A stretch of DNA of 64,000 nucleotides from Aculops lycopersici (GCA_015350385.1 WNKI01000002.1:10195775-10259774), one strand, 5' to 3'; counted from the first letter of the stretch, positions 25,437-36,352 are shown. Numbers and translations: made by a program. The notes: generated by a model not told the origin, from the sequence alone.

Positions 25437-28400
25437 ATGTCGCTGTTCAGGGTGCGAGAATTTTGGTCCCTGGAACTCGATCAACTCATCGTTCGATCGG
25501 GTGGCATTTCCGGCGGTGCTCAAGGTAACCAGTTCAGCGAGGGGAGAGTGGATTGTGACATCAAAAGTAGAGATGAAGTTGGAGAAGAAAATGGAAGCTT
25601 TGTTGCGGATTGGGCGAGATTTGAGTGCATAGGTAAGAGGAGGAATATTTTGGTTTGCGGCAATTTAAGTGGTTTCATTTGTGGAATTCAGGTGCCGGAG
25701 GAGAGGCAGTTGTTATGTAATTCGAGGCAGGATATTGAGGATAGTCACAGCAACAGCGGCAGCACTAATGACAATAAAAACCTGGAAGCCTCCTCGCAAG
25801 AATTTGCTCAAACTAACCAAAGGGAAATTTTGTTTGCCTATCAGTTGAATTTTCCAATTGTTGACCTCAAATGCGGCCACTTTAATTCGGCAACAAAAGA
25901 GACAATAGCTATTCTAAGTTTGAACAAACTATTAGTGTTCCATGTGAAACCAAGTCCAACGGCAGAAATAAAAACATCATCCTTACTAGCAAATGATCAA
26001 AAGCAACAAATCAACGAAACCTACCCCTCGACTCACGAACTTGAAGAGTTGTATAGAATTGATCTGCTACCCGGCGAGCTAGCCACTTCAATTTTACCCT
26101 TGAAAGCGTCGAGCACTTTGGCACCTAACGAGGATAACAACACCTCTAATATAAACTTAAATTCCACTAGTCAACTTGGCCAACGAATCTCGTTGCTCAT
26201 CAATTACACCAATCAATTTGTCTTCACTCTTCTGGATCACAAGCGACTCGTTGGGCACTTCCGCATCCAGCAGCAAATCGATGGGAGGGCCACCGGCGCC
26301 GGCGAAGAAGAGAGTGAGTCATCTAATGCAAAAGATGAGAAAGTGATCCCAGGTAACATCCAATCACTTGCTCAATGTTTGGGTCCAATGCCAGTGGCTT
26401 ACCTGCCCGCCGACTCGGCGGCTAGTGGCGTTAGTCAACAACAACAACAACAACAAGCTCAATCTTGCTCCTCCTCGTCGCTGGCCATCACTTTGAGCGA
26501 CCAGAAGTTGAGATGTGTGCCGCTTGATGGGCTACTAAGAAGAGCAAAGCAGAATGTTGTGAAACGAGTGGCCAAGAATCTACTATTTGAGCGCGACCAA
26601 CTTGAGAAACCGTTGATTGACACCTCAGACGAGGAGAAGGATAAGAGATCTCAGCAACCAACCAACCAGCAGCAGCCGCAATTACTAATTATTGACTTAG
26701 ATTTGGATTCAATATCCAAATGGACTCTTGAGTTTGCACGCCAACCTCTAGAGATTCACTCCATCCAGCGAACAAGCCCATCAACTTGCGAGCTCATGGT
26801 CTTGTCCAGGTACACGATTGATCTGATTTCCGGTTTTTCGGGTCAGCGTCTCTGGTCGCAGCGTTTCGAGGAACCACTCATCTGTAGCTACACCTACTTG
26901 CTGAGTGCTGCTACGGCTACTAGTTTGAATGGAGGTGCCATTCCCGAGAGCAAAAGAATGCGCGAGGGTATTCCAGATGGCAGTGGCTCTGTTGGTCAGC
27001 GACAAGCAAGGTTATTGACTTTAGTCTGTAGCGATAATTTGGCCAGCGAAAAGTGCAACTTGAATATCCTTGAGGAGGATAAACAAGTTTGGTGTGCTTT
27101 ACTCGACTCGAGGCCAATGAAAATTTGGCGCGCTTGTGATCTGGGCAGAACTCGCAATGTACTCGCTACTCTTGATGTGAAAGCAGGTCGTTTTAGTGTC
27201 CACTATTTGGGCACAAACTTGGCAGGCTCTAGTTGCGATCAATCAATAACCAATGCTGACTCTCTCAATGCTTTGAGTCAATTGGAGCACTTGGACGCGC
27301 CAATTTGTGGCGAACAAGAGGAGGTGGATTTGACGTTGATGCACGATATCGACGGGCCACCTGGTGAGCAGGAGAGTGAAACGGAGAATGAAAGTGGTGA
27401 TAATGATAATAATCAATGCAACCTACTGAATATCAGCACCAAACTTGAGGCCAAAAATGAGTGGCCTCAAGTTTGTGTTGAGTGTCAAATCAAGCTTAAA
27501 GTTGAAGAATCAAAGGTTAGAGTGGCCGTTTTACACAATATCATGGTGACCCTAGAATTCGATGAACTCTTTCAATTTAAGCCAACAAATCGCGATGCTC
27601 TACAGGTGGCGCCTGGAGTGATTGTAGTCAAATTGGGCAGCTACTGGCCGGACAGAGGCGAGCCTCTGGATTTAAGCGGCCAATTTTGTATTAAGAGTCA
27701 GCAGCGTCAACAGTTTGGCATTGAGTCGATGCGTCAGGTAGACAACAACGACGACGACGATAATAACGAGCTGCAGTTCAATTATTTGATAGGTAGACAT
27801 ACTGATGCCAGCTCCATCATGACACTTCCTCAAGATCTAAAGGTAAAGTTGTGCATTAGATACAGCGATACTCGTATCATTGGTGGGATGAGCTTACAGA
27901 TGGATCAATTCCTATTGCCCCTCAATATTATTGGGCAACTAGTTCATATTGACTACACTTCCGGCACAAGCGGTCAAAACTTGGCCGACGTGTTAGGTAA
28001 CCTGCACCCATACAAACGCGACCTACTATCAAACGCGTACTACTCTCTGGAGTCTCAGATGCACTCCAAATCGTCTAGTCCATATTACCTGTGCGATATG
28101 TTTGCCCTTGATAATTACTTCACTTCAAGCCTCACTTTGATCGACTTTCTCGACGACATAATCGAGAGCGATTTGGTTTGTAGGGGTCAAAATATTGAGT
28201 TCAAAAAGCCAATCAACTCGACGCTCAAACAAGACAGAAGGGCCAGTGTTATCGAGAATCTCAACCTATTAGCTCAATCGCTTGATTGTCGGCTCAAATT
28301 TAGAGGTAAGTCGCTGGGGACGAGGCGGTTGATGCCGAGTCAATCTAGTGAGGATCATGATGGATCTGGTCATCAGTCGCCAGCGATGATTAGTATCGCT

Positions 28401-29228
28401 ATCAAGATTCCTCATGGTCAGTTGCCGGCAAATAATTTAAATCTAACTGACAAAAGCAACACCGAGGAGGGATCTGTGGTTTGGATTCACCTACTAGATC
28501 TGAGAACCACCAGTGACCCAGAGAATCGATCATCTAAATTAGCTCAAGAGTTTTTAAGATTACACATGAGCGAGTGGAAAGTGTTTAGAAATTGGAGTGT
28601 TGACTCAGGCAAACAAATGGTTGATAATCATGACCAGCAGTCGATAAATCGAAGTCCAATTATGATCTCAATTGAGAGCGAGCACCCACTTCCGGTTCTG
28701 TTCGTCCAAAATCATCTCGCTCAACGTTTGGCTGCAGAATCACCATTTTGCTCTTCCTTCTATCCAGTTGATGAAAGATTTCAAGATTCCATTGAGATTG
28801 ACTTAAACAATTTAACCAAGATGATAAGCGATGATTCTCCTAATTATATTGCAACAAGTTTAAATTTACACAACTTTCTACTCTCAGTCTCGTCCTATAG
28901 AGACAATGTATTCAAGAAAAAGTTCCAAGAGCTAAAAGAGAAACTAAAGTTGGAGTATTACAAATTCCACTCGGCGACAATGGCCTCACTTTCACTGTGC
29001 AAACAATTGCATAGTTTACCTGACACTCAGCGGAAGTCGTTCAATGATCTAGTTTCGCTAACCAAGTTCTACCAACTTCATTTGAATACAACTCTCCAGG
29101 ATTTAGATAAGATGAAGTCATCTCAGTGCGCATATCTCAAATTTCCCACCTCAAGCGACCTGTTTGTTGAGCATCAAGAGAATAAAATCTCTAGGTGGCC
29201 TAACAAATTCAGTCGACTAATCGATTGA
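25437..29228 (+). CDS. BBS9: BBS9/PTHB1, BBSome subunit
   Basis: A 1263-aa single-exon protein. The N terminus MSLFRVREFW closely matches the conserved PTHB1 start (MSLFKARDWW in human). A beta-propeller-like region follows, with alignable blocks such as NILVCGNLSGFI (around residue 70) and WTLEFARQPLEI (around 429). The C terminus has a charged, coiled-coil-like helix (FKKKFQELKEKLKLEYYK) near residue 1160. BBS9 is a core subunit of the BBSome, which moves membrane cargo through cilia; in arthropods that means sensory-neuron cilia. It is far longer than human BBS9 (about 890 aa) because of low-complexity insertions (poly-Gln near 336, acidic Asn/Asp runs near 650 and 770). Its 3' end converges on the DOCK gene. 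No intron is needed. Confidence 0.85.
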   Translation: MSLFRVREFWSLELDQLIVRSGGISGGAQGNQFSEGRVDCDIKSRDEVGEENGSFVADWARFECIGKRRNILVCGNLSGFICGIQVPEERQLLCNSRQDIEDSHSNSGSTNDNKNLEASSQEFAQTNQREILFAYQLNFPIVDLKCGHFNSATKETIAILSLNKLLVFHVKPSPTAEIKTSSLLANDQKQQINETYPSTHELEELYRIDLLPGELATSILPLKASSTLAPNEDNNTSNINLNSTSQLGQRISLLINYTNQFVFTLLDHKRLVGHFRIQQQIDGRATGAGEEESESSNAKDEKVIPGNIQSLAQCLGPMPVAYLPADSAASGVSQQQQQQQAQSCSSSSLAITLSDQKLRCVPLDGLLRRAKQNVVKRVAKNLLFERDQLEKPLIDTSDEEKDKRSQQPTNQQQPQLLIIDLDLDSISKWTLEFARQPLEIHSIQRTSPSTCELMVLSRYTIDLISGFSGQRLWSQRFEEPLICSYTYLLSAATATSLNGGAIPESKRMREGIPDGSGSVGQRQARLLTLVCSDNLASEKCNLNILEEDKQVWCALLDSRPMKIWRACDLGRTRNVLATLDVKAGRFSVHYLGTNLAGSSCDQSITNADSLNALSQLEHLDAPICGEQEEVDLTLMHDIDGPPGEQESETENESGDNDNNQCNLLNISTKLEAKNEWPQVCVECQIKLKVEESKVRVAVLHNIMVTLEFDELFQFKPTNRDALQVAPGVIVVKLGSYWPDRGEPLDLSGQFCIKSQQRQQFGIESMRQVDNNDDDDNNELQFNYLIGRHTDASSIMTLPQDLKVKLCIRYSDTRIIGGMSLQMDQFLLPLNIIGQLVHIDYTSGTSGQNLADVLGNLHPYKRDLLSNAYYSLESQMHSKSSSPYYLCDMFALDNYFTSSLTLIDFLDDIIESDLVCRGQNIEFKKPINSTLKQDRRASVIENLNLLAQSLDCRLKFRGKSLGTRRLMPSQSSEDHDGSGHQSPAMISIAIKIPHGQLPANNLNLTDKSNTEEGSVVWIHLLDLRTTSDPENRSSKLAQEFLRLHMSEWKVFRNWSVDSGKQMVDNHDQQSINRSPIMISIESEHPLPVLFVQNHLAQRLAAESPFCSSFYPVDERFQDSIEIDLNNLTKMISDDSPNYIATSLNLHNFLLSVSSYRDNVFKKKFQELKEKLKLEYYKFHSATMASLSLCKQLHSLPDTQRKSFNDLVSLTKFYQLHLNTTLQDLDKMKSSQCAYLKFPTSSDLFVEHQENKISRWPNKFSRLID

Positions 29229-29229
29229 G

Positions 29230-29235
29230 AATAAA
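29230..29235 (+). terminator. Poly(A) signal of BBS9
   Basis: AATAAA begins two bases after the TGA stop, inside the 101-bp gap to the convergent DOCK gene. Confidence 0.6.
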
Positions 29236-29271
29236 ATTTGACTCTCAAGTTGATTCAATTTCATTCATAGA

Positions 29272-29277
29272 TTTATT
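29272..29277 (-). terminator. Poly(A) signal of the DOCK gene
   Basis: TTTATT on the plus strand is AATAAA on the minus strand, about 53 bp past the DOCK stop. It lies only 37 bp from the BBS9 signal, so the two 3' ends abut or overlap. Confidence 0.6.
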
Positions 29278-29329
29278 GTGTCCATAGAATTTGTGCGAGT
29301 CACGTAATCACAGTCAGTTTGTTTTGATA

Positions 29330-32300
29330 TCATTCTTGCTCTTGCTGTTTGTATGCTACTGTTGCAGTTGTTGTTGTTGCTATTATAACTCCTTCTTCTT
29401 CTCCGCTAACCACTTCAAAGGTCTGAATTTCATCGCTCGCAAGTGCATCAGATATTGTCGAGGCCATCAAGTCAGTGGAGCCAGGGGAATCCAAACCATT
29501 TATATACTCCTCCTGTTTGTCATCATGCTCTTCAGACACAGGCTCCACTTCGTCGCCACATTCAACCATAATGGACGAACTGGTGGCTGCATCGGATACT
29601 TCTAAGGGTGATACCAATAACAATGATGACTCATCATCCACTGGATTGACGTCCAAGTCGGAGATTATTTTAGTTGCAAGCTCATTCAAATCCACGCTTC
29701 TTCGTCGGTCACGTACCGTGGCCTCGCTCACTTGAGTTGTAGGGGGTTGACGCATTGGTTGGCGATTCTCTCGAACAACACCTGCTTGCCGGTCAGGTGA
29801 AGCGGCTAACTTTTCGCCACTGTCACATAGCAAGGCAACATTCGCGCCTGAACTAGGCACAACCACTGATGGCGAAATGGTTGTCGCTGGCTGGGATAGA
29901 TTTGTGCCTGACCTAGCTGAACGTGAGGGTAAAGGCGGTGGTGACGTAGCCGCGACAGCAACCACTTGGTCGTTACTGTTGACCAGTGACGAGTTTTGCT
30001 GTTTTGATTTGATGGCCACCATTAGTCTAGGTAGATTGCTAGGTGCCGGAGCGTTGATCAAACCACCACCTGCTTTGGTCGGCAAGCTAGGTAGCGGTTG
30101 ATCGTCACTGTCTATACTACGTAGAACGCGCTCTGCCTCGCTGGTGCTCAATGAGCCAAGATTAATTACCGGACTATGTGTTGTCTTGCCAGTTGAGCCA
30201 TTACTGATCTCCTTTGGCGTTGCCCACCTGCCGTCAAGTGGAACAGGATTTGAGCTTGTAGACATCATTGGAGAGGATGCCGCCGGCTGGCCCATGAAAG
30301 GCGACCTGTTCAGGGTTCGCGTTGTTGCGTGTCCGCCTGTGGCTAAATTTCCACCAGAAACGATGAAGGATCTTGGTGGCAGAGGGGGCGCTATGTCGTC
30401 GTTGTTATTACATGGACTCTCATTTGCTGATCTGCTATTTGGAATTGGCGATTGTGACAATCCAATCGAAGACAACCTGCCTGCAGTTGTAGTCGAATCG
30501 TAAGTGAGTTTTCTCGACGCCTTAGCACACAAATCGCTGGTTGGAAGGTGTCTACTGGCGTGCTGATGATGGTTATGGTGATGAGGGGACCTAGGATCTC
30601 TAGTTGGCGTTAACGATAGCCGTGATCTATGGACGGGTAAGTTGTTGAGTACTGCCAAAGCGGATAAAGACGAAGAGCCACTGGTGACACTTGAGTATTG
30701 TGAACTTAAGGCGGTTGAGTATATAGAGTGGTGTTGATTGTGGCTGGTTGGGTGCAATAATCGGTGATTGTGATTATGTGAGTATTGTTGGTGATGATTG
30801 AGATTTCGATGATGGTGATTGTTATAGTTTGAATGTTTCGATGGACTACTAAGCTCGCTTTTGCTACCATTCCAAAGCCTCCTGTCGATATGCGAAGGTG
30901 GTTCAATGGGTTGGGAGTAAATTTGATCTAACTCCTGATCTCCCTTGAACAGGTTGCCGTTCATGTCGTGACCATCAACTTCGTCTTTTGTTGTGGTAGA
31001 GCTATTGCCATTTAAGTTGAGTGCTGTATGTTGATGGTGACGTAACGCTGGTGATAGAGCCGGCGAAACAACGTAATGGTTGCTATTTTGACTCGGATTT
31101 GTCATTAGGTGTAGAGGCTGTTGTTGTTGTTGGTTATCTCTATTATCAGTCATAATCATTTCGTAGTTGTTTTCTACAGATGCCAAATTGACATCGTCGA
31201 ACAGAGTTTTCCGAGCTGCTTGTAATCGATCTACCAGTAATGCATGTAGTGGCATCACTTCCGGTGGCGCCAACTTTGAGTGAATGACAAGACCAGTTTC
31301 CAGGATGTTATATTGCTTCTTAATAAGCTCTCGCAATCTAGCTGTAAGTTTAGGATCAGATGGAATCTCGTTTGCCGCGCCACTAGGTGCTTGCTTGTTA
31401 CTGGTGGAATTAGGGGCATTATTTTTCAAGAAAGCATTCACAAAAACTGCTGGCCCTCCATTGACTGCGGCCTCAATAACTCCCTGGAGTCGCATCGTCA
31501 GAGGACTAATCTGCTTTCGATGTTCCTCATGGTAGCTCAAGATCAACTTACTCAATTCAACATTCATGCTTTCAATTGTCTCAATTGCATGATTGATTGG
31601 ACTAATTTCAAAATATTCCTGCGAAACAACCTCGGACCAAGGAAGAATGTTAGGCAACTCCTTCTTCAACTTCAACACATACCTCCCAACCCAGAGATTC
31701 TTGACATTCACATTGTCGGGGCCAACAGACTTTAGATCCTTGCCGCTGTTACTATTACTTGAAGCATCTCCCTTCATTATGGGCACGTCGTAGGAGAATG
31801 TATGCAAACGGTTGTTTAGATAGTAAGATATTACTTTGTCGCTAATGTTTTTTGTCTTGAGATGATCCTGCACGATAGGAACTGGCTTGACATTTGAGAT
31901 TACCATAAATTGTCCTGGACTATCCTTAGAAACTGATTGTTTTGTCTTGTTGTGAACCAATTGCACATCCGGATATTCCGATGTCATACGTTGTACGAAA
32001 ACCGCGAGACGTTCGTACTCACCCCCTCGATAGATGAGCTCCTTGCCCTTGATGTAACTCGGTAGATCTTGGCCTAGAAACTCGACTCTGAAATATTCAC
32101 GCTCTGGCCTATGTTGCGTCAGTATGTTGTCCAGAAACTGAGCCAATCTCTTCAAAGTTGCAGAGTATTTTTCGTAATCGACCAGAATATTTTCGTAATA
32201 CGACGCCAGCTCCTTGCACATTGGTAAGGCTTCCTCCCAACATTTTCCAAGATCAAAATTGTGAATTATTTCTTCGTAAAGAGCTTCTTTTCGGCGCCAT

Positions 32301-35300
32301 TCCAATTCGGCGGGCCTGTATCCATCCAATTGTTTAAGAAGCGAGTTTGACCATCTTATCTCATCGGTGTATAGTTTTAATGTGAAGGCAGCCTCAGTAT
32401 GATTACCGACCTCGAGGTGCATATCGATCAATTTGGATAGGTACCTGAGATAATTTTGTAAGTAGATATCACCATCTTTGTCCCTATCTCTGTTTTTATC
32501 CTTTTGCTCGCCATAATAATTGAGCACGTCGACTAGGCAGCACATTTGCTTGCTTCGATTCTCAAAGTTTTCAAACGACTGTCGATATTCAATCAATAAC
32601 TTCATTAGTCTTATAAGCGAGTTGATTAGCTTCAATCCTTGAGTTCTCCAGGCAGGATTCTTTTCTTTCGTTAATTTCACGAGTATACTTTGAAAGTTGT
32701 CAATAAAATTCGAATCACCTCGGCCCAAATTTAGGAAAGTGTCCAAATTATCTACGATACAACTTTCGATTTGGCGAGTATTTAGCTTGAAGTGGTTCTC
32801 GGCATCAATCATATCCCAGAATAAAGGGATAAGTTTTTGTTGTAACTCCACGTTTGATAATAGTGATGCATCGAGAAGCTCGGATATTGTCGCAGGGATA
32901 ATATCACAAATACTTGATCTTTCTATTGAACTCCAGAAGCCAGTGATCTGATTGGCGTACTTCAATCTTGGATCTCCAAAAACTTCAAGCACATAACGCC
33001 TCTTAGATTCGGAGAAAACTTCCAGTTGCAAGGTTGGATGCGTGATGAATGTCGTGATTAGTTTGATATAGGAATTGAGCTGTCGATTTAGCTGATATGA
33101 TGGATCGTCGCGAGCTCGAATGCTCTGAGTAATCTTATCTATAGGGTCCTCAAGAATTGATGCTGTAGTCAGTTGCATTACTAACCATTCACGATGGTAA
33201 GCTTCTCTAAATGCTGCAAACAGATCGCATAACTTGCCGTAGTCGAATGTGCGAACAATTTTATCGAAACTAATCTGACACATAAGCTTGAAGATGGTTA
33301 ATAGGCAGGCGCAATATTTCTGACAGAGTATTTCTTCAGTGTTGAAGTCTTTGAAGAGACAATCCAATAACTGAATTAGCGGATCCATCAAGTGAATAAA
33401 TGGGTCCAAATCTCGTGTCAAGTTATTGAGAGCTAGGTCAAGTTGATTTGCCTGTATTGGTGTTAGTTTGTCACACTTATTGATCTCTCCCACCGTCATA
33501 ACAGGTGGTGATGGTATCATTGGAGTGGACGGCGTTGGCTCTCGAGAGTTTGACTTCGTGAGTTGCATGTAAAATCTATGAACGGCTGGCCAGTGTGTAT
33601 CATGAACTTTGACTATGAGTAGCTCCAAAACTTCATGGCATAGTTCTAATTCAATCGAATATTTGATATAGTATTCAAGGTGACTTGTAAAATTTTCAGT
33701 TATCCTAGTTCTGACGTCAGGTATCTTGGGTAAATCACCACTCAGAGTCTCGCGCATAAAAATCAACTTTGCTCTGTATAATCCTGGCGTTAATTTCACA
33801 CCGATACTTCCGGCTAATAATGTCACAACAGAGGCTAGCTCTTTTGGACCTAAAACTTTCATCAATTGACCAAGTGTACCGGGAAAAGATTCTAATAGGG
33901 TAATCTGAAGTGGCTCAAGTTTTTTGTCGCTACAGGACAATAGTTTCTCAAACATACGGAACAATTGGCGCAAGTCGCTCAAGAAGGCTTCATCACTTTG
34001 CTCACCTGTTGCTTTTGAGTATAGTAATTTCGATTGCACAATAAATTGAATAACATACTTGATTGACTTGAAGCATTTCTGGATAGGTGCATGGCGCTCA
34101 ACTATATGGCTACACTCTAAACACTCCTTGATACAAGCTAATAAGCCTTTGTAGACTAAAGTGGCTGAAAAGTGTGCTGTTGCATAAGTATCTAATACAG
34201 GGCGGAAGTTTTGATATTTTGGCTCGTCTAACAGTAGGAATATGTGTATGAGAACCTTAAATATCAATGCTGAGTAATTATCCTCCTTGGTGGAGTATAA
34301 TGAGAAAGTATCAAATAGAGTATCTAAAATATCTTGCAGAAACTTAACAATCTCCTCCCCCTTCAACTCGAGTGCTTTCTTGAGAGCGTCCTCAAAATCC
34401 CTCTTGTTTCTCTTGACGAGCTCGCGCCATTTAAGTAAATTCAACAAGTTGCTATTCTGAGTTAACTTCGTGCTTAGTAAAAATGTTCTGACAGTGACCA
34501 TCTCACGGCTGCTATGAGTAAAATGCTGTTGCTGAGATAATCTTGCGTTAGATTGCACCTTTGCTGATGGACCAAAAGGTAGTTTTGTGTACTTGGTCAA
34601 GTTGAGAGATTCGTCTTGCCAAACTTGAGGGTCACATTTGTAAAGATATAACTCGTGCGAGTTGTCTGCTATAACTGTACCATCTTCATCACTAAGTGGT
34701 AGGAAACAGAAACCAATAAATTTTTTCTCCTTCTCCTTAGTGGAGCAATGTCTAAACTCGATGCGGATATGAGCATTGTCAAACTCAGCTAAGGGTACAT
34801 TTATCTTGATGCTATCGTTCCATTTCGGCGAGTTTGAATGATAGAATATACACGATCTATAGAATGAGATATTATCACAGTTACTTCCAGGTGAAATACA
34901 TTCGTTGATTACAATACCATTTTTGTCAATTAGGCTAATAGATGCTTCGATATTCTTAGGTATCGACTTGCCACCTTTCTCGAACTCACCATTTTCTAGA
35001 GTGAAGTACAGATCATTCTTAAAATCACCGGGCATAACAACATCTGGAAAGCCCCGTTTTTCAGTTAGGCAATATGGTATGTCAGGAACTAACTTTTTCA
35101 GAGATTCTTGAGGCCCTGAGAGGAACTTAACACTCATATCCAGCTGAATGTTCGCCAAAGTTTGACCTCCCTTCAGAGTGAGGTTCCTTTTGATGCTGAT
35201 GTCAGCGGGTAGAGAGAATTCGGATTCATTGGATGCAAAGAGTTTGGTCGAGATCGAAGTGTCTTTGAAGAGATTGGAGTTTTTGATATGATCCTTAAGA

Positions 35301-36304
35301 GAAATTATTGCGGTTCCAAAGGGTCTCTTATATTTAGGCGCCTCAGTGAAATGCCCAATCGTTGAATGCCGACTCCGCGACAATCCGTTACCTGGAAGTC
35401 TTCCAGACCCTGATAACGAGTCTCTGGAACCATCGCCATTTGGGAGAGCAAGATTGCTTTGTTGTTTGCTAAATGCAGTCTTATGTCCATCGGCTATCAA
35501 CATCTTGCCAACTCGATAAGCTTGAATATAGATGCTAACATCTCGATTGCTTAGTGGGCCCAAGTTTGTAAAAATGGTGTTTGGTACACCACAAACAATC
35601 TGATCATTCAAAATCTGAACTAGATATTTCTCCGTAATAGGTCTATATTGATTTTGTATGCTGTTGTTGTTGTTGCTTGTATCTACAATGGTGAAATACA
35701 ATTCCAACACTTCATCGGGAGGCAAACATGCTAGTTGATGGCCCTTGAGACTTAATTGCAAGTGATATGAGTGGTTTGAAGTATTGTGACCAACATTATT
35801 ATTTCTTGCCGAGTCGCTATCAGAGCTTACTTGTGATAAAGATGATAGAGTGGAACCGGTGATAGTGGCGGAATCGGTTTGATTTCCACAATTATTTGGC
35901 GGAATAAGGATTGTGGATGCGGCCGCTGCCTCAACATGTAGTTGATATAATCTGATTGGACTCAATAGTATTGGATCAACAGGTTTGAAGTTGGAATCTC
36001 TAGGAACCAAATCGAGGCCTAGAAGTCGATTGCCCAAGTCCAAATCTTGAACAATTTCACTCTTGAGCTCTAAGATATGCTGCTCACGGCCGGCAGTGGC
36101 ATCTTGATGGTTAGAATTTTGTTTTAATAAATCTACCAATTCAAGTCTCTTGTCGATGAGTTTTGGCAATAAGTTTCCAACTTTCTCAAACAATTCAGTT
36201 TGATTGTCCAAATACAAAGTTAGCCAAATATGGTGCCATTCGCGCAAAGTGGTTGTGAGCTCAAAAACAATTGGATCTTCTAATATTTCCATGGTCGGTA
36301 TCAT
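29330..36304 (-). CDS. DOCK3/DOCK4-type Rac guanine-nucleotide exchange factor (sponge family)
   Basis: A 2324-aa protein in one open exon. The first in-frame ATG is at 36304. The N-terminal helical segment has ELTTTLREW; GLDLVPR is DOCK-B-like. The DHR1/C2 lipid-binding domain spans roughly 415-540, with GEFEKGGKS and FRHCSTKEKEKK that match DOCK3/4 rather than DOCK1. The catalytic DHR2 domain is roughly 1285-1625 (NHTEAAFTL, FDLGKCWEEA, VIEAAVNGG). The remaining 700 residues are His/Asn/Ser-rich with SH3-binding motifs PPLPPRS (about 1970) and PPPLPSRS (about 2125). DOCK-B proteins load GTP on Rac at the membrane with ELMO. The usual N-terminal SH3 domain is not encoded in this exon. A donor at 36408 and acceptor at 36353 suggest a 56-bp 5' intron. 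Confidence 0.92.
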   Translation of the reverse strand: MIPTMEILEDPIVFELTTTLREWHHIWLTLYLDNQTELFEKVGNLLPKLIDKRLELVDLLKQNSNHQDATAGREQHILELKSEIVQDLDLGNRLLGLDLVPRDSNFKPVDPILLSPIRLYQLHVEAAAASTILIPPNNCGNQTDSATITGSTLSSLSQVSSDSDSARNNNVGHNTSNHSYHLQLSLKGHQLACLPPDEVLELYFTIVDTSNNNNSIQNQYRPITEKYLVQILNDQIVCGVPNTIFTNLGPLSNRDVSIYIQAYRVGKMLIADGHKTAFSKQQSNLALPNGDGSRDSLSGSGRLPGNGLSRSRHSTIGHFTEAPKYKRPFGTAIISLKDHIKNSNLFKDTSISTKLFASNESEFSLPADISIKRNLTLKGGQTLANIQLDMSVKFLSGPQESLKKLVPDIPYCLTEKRGFPDVVMPGDFKNDLYFTLENGEFEKGGKSIPKNIEASISLIDKNGIVINECISPGSNCDNISFYRSCIFYHSNSPKWNDSIKINVPLAEFDNAHIRIEFRHCSTKEKEKKFIGFCFLPLSDEDGTVIADNSHELYLYKCDPQVWQDESLNLTKYTKLPFGPSAKVQSNARLSQQQHFTHSSREMVTVRTFLLSTKLTQNSNLLNLLKWRELVKRNKRDFEDALKKALELKGEEIVKFLQDILDTLFDTFSLYSTKEDNYSALIFKVLIHIFLLLDEPKYQNFRPVLDTYATAHFSATLVYKGLLACIKECLECSHIVERHAPIQKCFKSIKYVIQFIVQSKLLYSKATGEQSDEAFLSDLRQLFRMFEKLLSCSDKKLEPLQITLLESFPGTLGQLMKVLGPKELASVVTLLAGSIGVKLTPGLYRAKLIFMRETLSGDLPKIPDVRTRITENFTSHLEYYIKYSIELELCHEVLELLIVKVHDTHWPAVHRFYMQLTKSNSREPTPSTPMIPSPPVMTVGEINKCDKLTPIQANQLDLALNNLTRDLDPFIHLMDPLIQLLDCLFKDFNTEEILCQKYCACLLTIFKLMCQISFDKIVRTFDYGKLCDLFAAFREAYHREWLVMQLTTASILEDPIDKITQSIRARDDPSYQLNRQLNSYIKLITTFITHPTLQLEVFSESKRRYVLEVFGDPRLKYANQITGFWSSIERSSICDIIPATISELLDASLLSNVELQQKLIPLFWDMIDAENHFKLNTRQIESCIVDNLDTFLNLGRGDSNFIDNFQSILVKLTKEKNPAWRTQGLKLINSLIRLMKLLIEYRQSFENFENRSKQMCCLVDVLNYYGEQKDKNRDRDKDGDIYLQNYLRYLSKLIDMHLEVGNHTEAAFTLKLYTDEIRWSNSLLKQLDGYRPAELEWRRKEALYEEIIHNFDLGKCWEEALPMCKELASYYENILVDYEKYSATLKRLAQFLDNILTQHRPEREYFRVEFLGQDLPSYIKGKELIYRGGEYERLAVFVQRMTSEYPDVQLVHNKTKQSVSKDSPGQFMVISNVKPVPIVQDHLKTKNISDKVISYYLNNRLHTFSYDVPIMKGDASSNSNSGKDLKSVGPDNVNVKNLWVGRYVLKLKKELPNILPWSEVVSQEYFEISPINHAIETIESMNVELSKLILSYHEEHRKQISPLTMRLQGVIEAAVNGGPAVFVNAFLKNNAPNSTSNKQAPSGAANEIPSDPKLTARLRELIKKQYNILETGLVIHSKLAPPEVMPLHALLVDRLQAARKTLFDDVNLASVENNYEMIMTDNRDNQQQQQPLHLMTNPSQNSNHYVVSPALSPALRHHQHTALNLNGNSSTTTKDEVDGHDMNGNLFKGDQELDQIYSQPIEPPSHIDRRLWNGSKSELSSPSKHSNYNNHHHRNLNHHQQYSHNHNHRLLHPTSHNQHHSIYSTALSSQYSSVTSGSSSLSALAVLNNLPVHRSRLSLTPTRDPRSPHHHNHHQHASRHLPTSDLCAKASRKLTYDSTTTAGRLSSIGLSQSPIPNSRSANESPCNNNDDIAPPLPPRSFIVSGGNLATGGHATTRTLNRSPFMGQPAASSPMMSTSSNPVPLDGRWATPKEISNGSTGKTTHSPVINLGSLSTSEAERVLRSIDSDDQPLPSLPTKAGGGLINAPAPSNLPRLMVAIKSKQQNSSLVNSNDQVVAVAATSPPPLPSRSARSGTNLSQPATTISPSVVVPSSGANVALLCDSGEKLAASPDRQAGVVRENRQPMRQPPTTQVSEATVRDRRRSVDLNELATKIISDLDVNPVDDESSLLLVSPLEVSDAATSSSIMVECGDEVEPVSEEHDDKQEEYINGLDSPGSTDLMASTISDALASDEIQTFEVVSGEEEGVIIATTTTATVAYKQQEQE

Positions 36305-36352
36305 CTTGGCAGATCTAAAATAAACTTCTTGTGCCAACAGTTGCTTCAAAAT

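Noticed and set aside
31280..31735. 151-aa plus-strand frame
   Set aside because: It is the antisense shadow of the DOCK coding sequence, which has clear homology in the opposite frame.
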